A stretch of DNA of 64,000 nt from Marixanthotalea marina. Its GTDB lineage: Bacteria; Bacteroidota; Bacteroidia; Flavobacteriales; Flavobacteriaceae. The notes below the pieces were generated by a model. It was not told the origin of the DNA. It ran no database searches and saw nothing but the letters and a program-made list of their open reading frames with translations. Location of the stretch: contig JAHLEH010000011.1 of assembly GCA_018883545.1 (NCBI GenBank), forward strand, positions 1-64,000, given 5' to 3'. Below are positions 62,847 to 64,000 of the stretch, in pieces (positions within the stretch are counted from its first letter, which is position 1; each line of letters begins with the position of its first letter). The translations under genes and the position numbers were made by a program.

Positions 62847-63180
62847 AATATATCACAATAACAGATGCCGAAAATCTAGAAGCGGATTGGAAATTTTAGA
62901 ACAATCGGGCCAACCTTTCGAAGTTATTAAATATTTAGAGGATATACCTTCGGAAAAGGAACTAAAGGAGTTAATCAAACTTTTAGGCATTAAACCTATA
63001 GAATTGGTTAGAAAAAATGAAGCCATTTGGAAAGACAACTTTAAGGGTAAGGATTTGAGCGACGCTGATATTATCAAAGCTATGGTTGAAAATCCAAAAT
63101 TAATAGAACGCCCCATTGTGGTCAATGGCAAAAAAGCGGTGGTGGGAAGGCCGCCTGAAACTATTTTAGATATTATTTAG
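62839..63180 (+). CDS. ArsC/Spx-family thiol reductase
   Basis: A 113-residue thioredoxin-fold protein of the ArsC/Spx/YffB group. Cys10 in NNRCRKSRSGL is the single nucleophilic Cys; RPIVVNGKKAVVGRPPE near the C-terminus has the Arg/cis-Pro arrangement that binds arsenate in ArsC. No arsenic resistance genes are nearby, so a general glutaredoxin-like or arsenate reductase function cannot be separated. It overlaps the HAD gene start-to-stop and ends convergently (4-base overlap) with 63177-63884. Confidence 0.85.
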   Translation: MIKIYHNNRCRKSRSGLEILEQSGQPFEVIKYLEDIPSEKELKELIKLLGIKPIELVRKNEAIWKDNFKGKDLSDADIIKAMVENPKLIERPIVVNGKKAVVGRPPETILDII

Positions 63181-63884
63181 TAAGTTTCTATAATATCCAG
63201 TTCCATACCAAATACCAAAAGTTTATGGAACGTGGGCAATAATGCACCAGTTTCTGTGGTTTCCCAATCGGTCCAAGTGGCTTCCAGTCCGTCGATAGGC
63301 AAAATGGAGGCCCAGATCTTAAAACTTAAGGGCTTTCCGTTCGCATCTAACTCCCATAAATAGGAATCTCCCGGTGTGACACCGCCAGAATTATAGGTTA
63401 CTAGAAATGAATTGTCATCTATTAATTTGCGCTCAACATCTTTGTTGAATACTGTGTAAGGAGCCGTTAGCCAAAAGGAATCGTTGTAAAAATGTTTTAG
63501 GGCTTTGTCTTTAAGTTCTTTGGCCATATCGTTTTCAACCTTAAAACTGTGTACATACGATTTGCTTAACCCTAAATTATTTAAGTTAAGGGTTACTCTA
63601 TAATCTTTCCAGTAAACATCGCAAATGTTTTGGTCTTTATGCCATTCGTAGCGCCTTCTGTTGCTAAAGTTCCACGCTATGTAGCTGGTATTTTTGTAAG
63701 CTTCATAGTTTAATGTTTCTAGCATTTTAATAGCAAGGGCATCGGCTTTTTCACCAGGAATACCATTTGGTAAATCTTCGTTGTACTTAAAAAAAACATA
63801 GCCAAAAAGTAATAAACTGGGAAGTGTGAGGAATATAATAACCCCAGTTACTATTTTGAGTATTTTTTTGGATTTGGCGCTCAC
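63177..63884 (-). CDS. Membrane-anchored protein of unknown function
   Basis: A 235-residue protein with one N-terminal helix (about 8-29, VTGVIIFLTLPSLLLFGYVF) and a long extracytoplasmic part. That part has beta character with many Trp and Tyr (AWNFSNRRRYEWHKDQN, DSFWLTAPYTVFNKDVE, SYLWELDANGKPLSFKIW). I do not recognise a family, though the pattern of loop Trp residues recalls periplasmic lipid-handling beta sheets. It lies 19 bases after another minus-strand membrane gene that enters from the right edge, so they probably share a transcript. Confidence 0.65.
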   Translation of the reverse strand: MSAKSKKILKIVTGVIIFLTLPSLLLFGYVFFKYNEDLPNGIPGEKADALAIKMLETLNYEAYKNTSYIAWNFSNRRRYEWHKDQNICDVYWKDYRVTLNLNNLGLSKSYVHSFKVENDMAKELKDKALKHFYNDSFWLTAPYTVFNKDVERKLIDDNSFLVTYNSGGVTPGDSYLWELDANGKPLSFKIWASILPIDGLEATWTDWETTETGALLPTFHKLLVFGMELDIIETY

Positions 63885-63903
63885 TCGGTTGATTATCTTT
63901 TTA

Positions 63904-63999
63904 TTATGAAAAAATAATAATTGCTAAAATATTAAATACAGCCCATTCAATGAAGTAAAAGCCATTAAAAACGATAGGGGTTATTTCCTTTCGATTATC
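63904..63999 (-). CDS. C-terminal fragment of a membrane protein, cut by window edge
   Basis: A frame open from the right window edge to TAA at 63906-63904 encodes 31 residues: DNRKEITPIVFNGFYFIEWA followed by VFNILAIIIFS. The hydrophobic end suggests a last membrane helix. It lies 19 bases upstream of the next minus-strand start, consistent with an operon. The family cannot be named from this part. Confidence 0.5.
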   Translation of the reverse strand, partial: DNRKEITPIVFNGFYFIEWAVFNILAIIIFS

Positions 64000-64000
64000 T

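Overview
The window reads as chromosomal DNA of a flavobacterium (Bacteroidota, probably a marine Flavobacteriaceae). The evidence is low G+C, many exported proteins and lipoproteins, a one-protein hybrid two-component regulator with an AraC output domain, a TonB-dependent receptor with a carboxypeptidase-regulatory-like N-terminus, TAnnTTTG promoter hexamers, flavobacterial housekeeping blocks (ftsK-lolA-lptF/G-ribBA; peroxiredoxin-thioredoxin-small protein), and short dispersed palindromes. No rRNA, CRISPR array or prophage was seen; one tRNA (Ser-UGA) is present.

Layout. 1-127 is the end of an IS3-family insertion sequence cut by the window edge. 188-12221 (minus strand) is an eight-gene catabolic cluster in which every product carries an export signal: a sialate-O-acetylesterase-like SGNH esterase, an RraA-like protein, a type-B carboxylesterase lipoprotein, two tandem beta-helix paralogues, a CE1-like esterase, a double-cupin protein and a PQQ dehydrogenase fused to cytochrome c. 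Divergent from it is uxuB-like/uxuA (12647-14634), which feeds uronates (fructuronate to mannonate to KDG) into central metabolism. No SusC/SusD pair is present, so this looks like an unusual exported de-esterification and oxidation locus for a uronate-containing or acylated glycan. 14844-17945 is a three-PAS hybrid histidine kinase. 17998-22179 is an iron/cofactor-uptake-like set (small Cys protein, TonB receptor, PepSY membrane protein). After tRNA-Ser come a nitroreductase, a KdnA-like aminotransferase (8-amino-Kdo synthesis), a giant transglutaminase-like exported protein, and an orphan hybrid regulator (28364-32239) followed by repeat-type sites and a gene relic.

32601-38729 is a run of small membrane, secreted and lipoprotein genes of unknown role that share exchanged modules, with one clear pseudogene (37050-37663). 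38726-51371 is mostly conserved minus-strand core: ribBA with a degenerate second half, LptF/G-type permease, LolA, FtsK, diacylglycerol kinase, the peroxide-defence trio, NhaC antiporter, RluA-type synthase, PanB, and a POTRA-less Omp85-type barrel. DnaK (51560-53473) follows with a distinctive promoter region.

53474-56960 is the plastic part: several mobile-type palindromes, an exact 40-bp direct repeat around a lipocalin-like lipoprotein gene, and an AT-rich orphan gene (55699-56817) flanked by nested inverted repeats and followed by a long bulged palindrome resembling an integron-type recombination site. This is the best candidate for an undescribed system. 56973-64000 returns to core genes: MutS2 lacking the Smr domain, SppA, PrfB without the programmed frameshift, a HAD phosphatase, an ArsC/Spx-like protein, and two unknown membrane proteins. 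All assignments come from reading the sequence and recalled family features; no database search was run.
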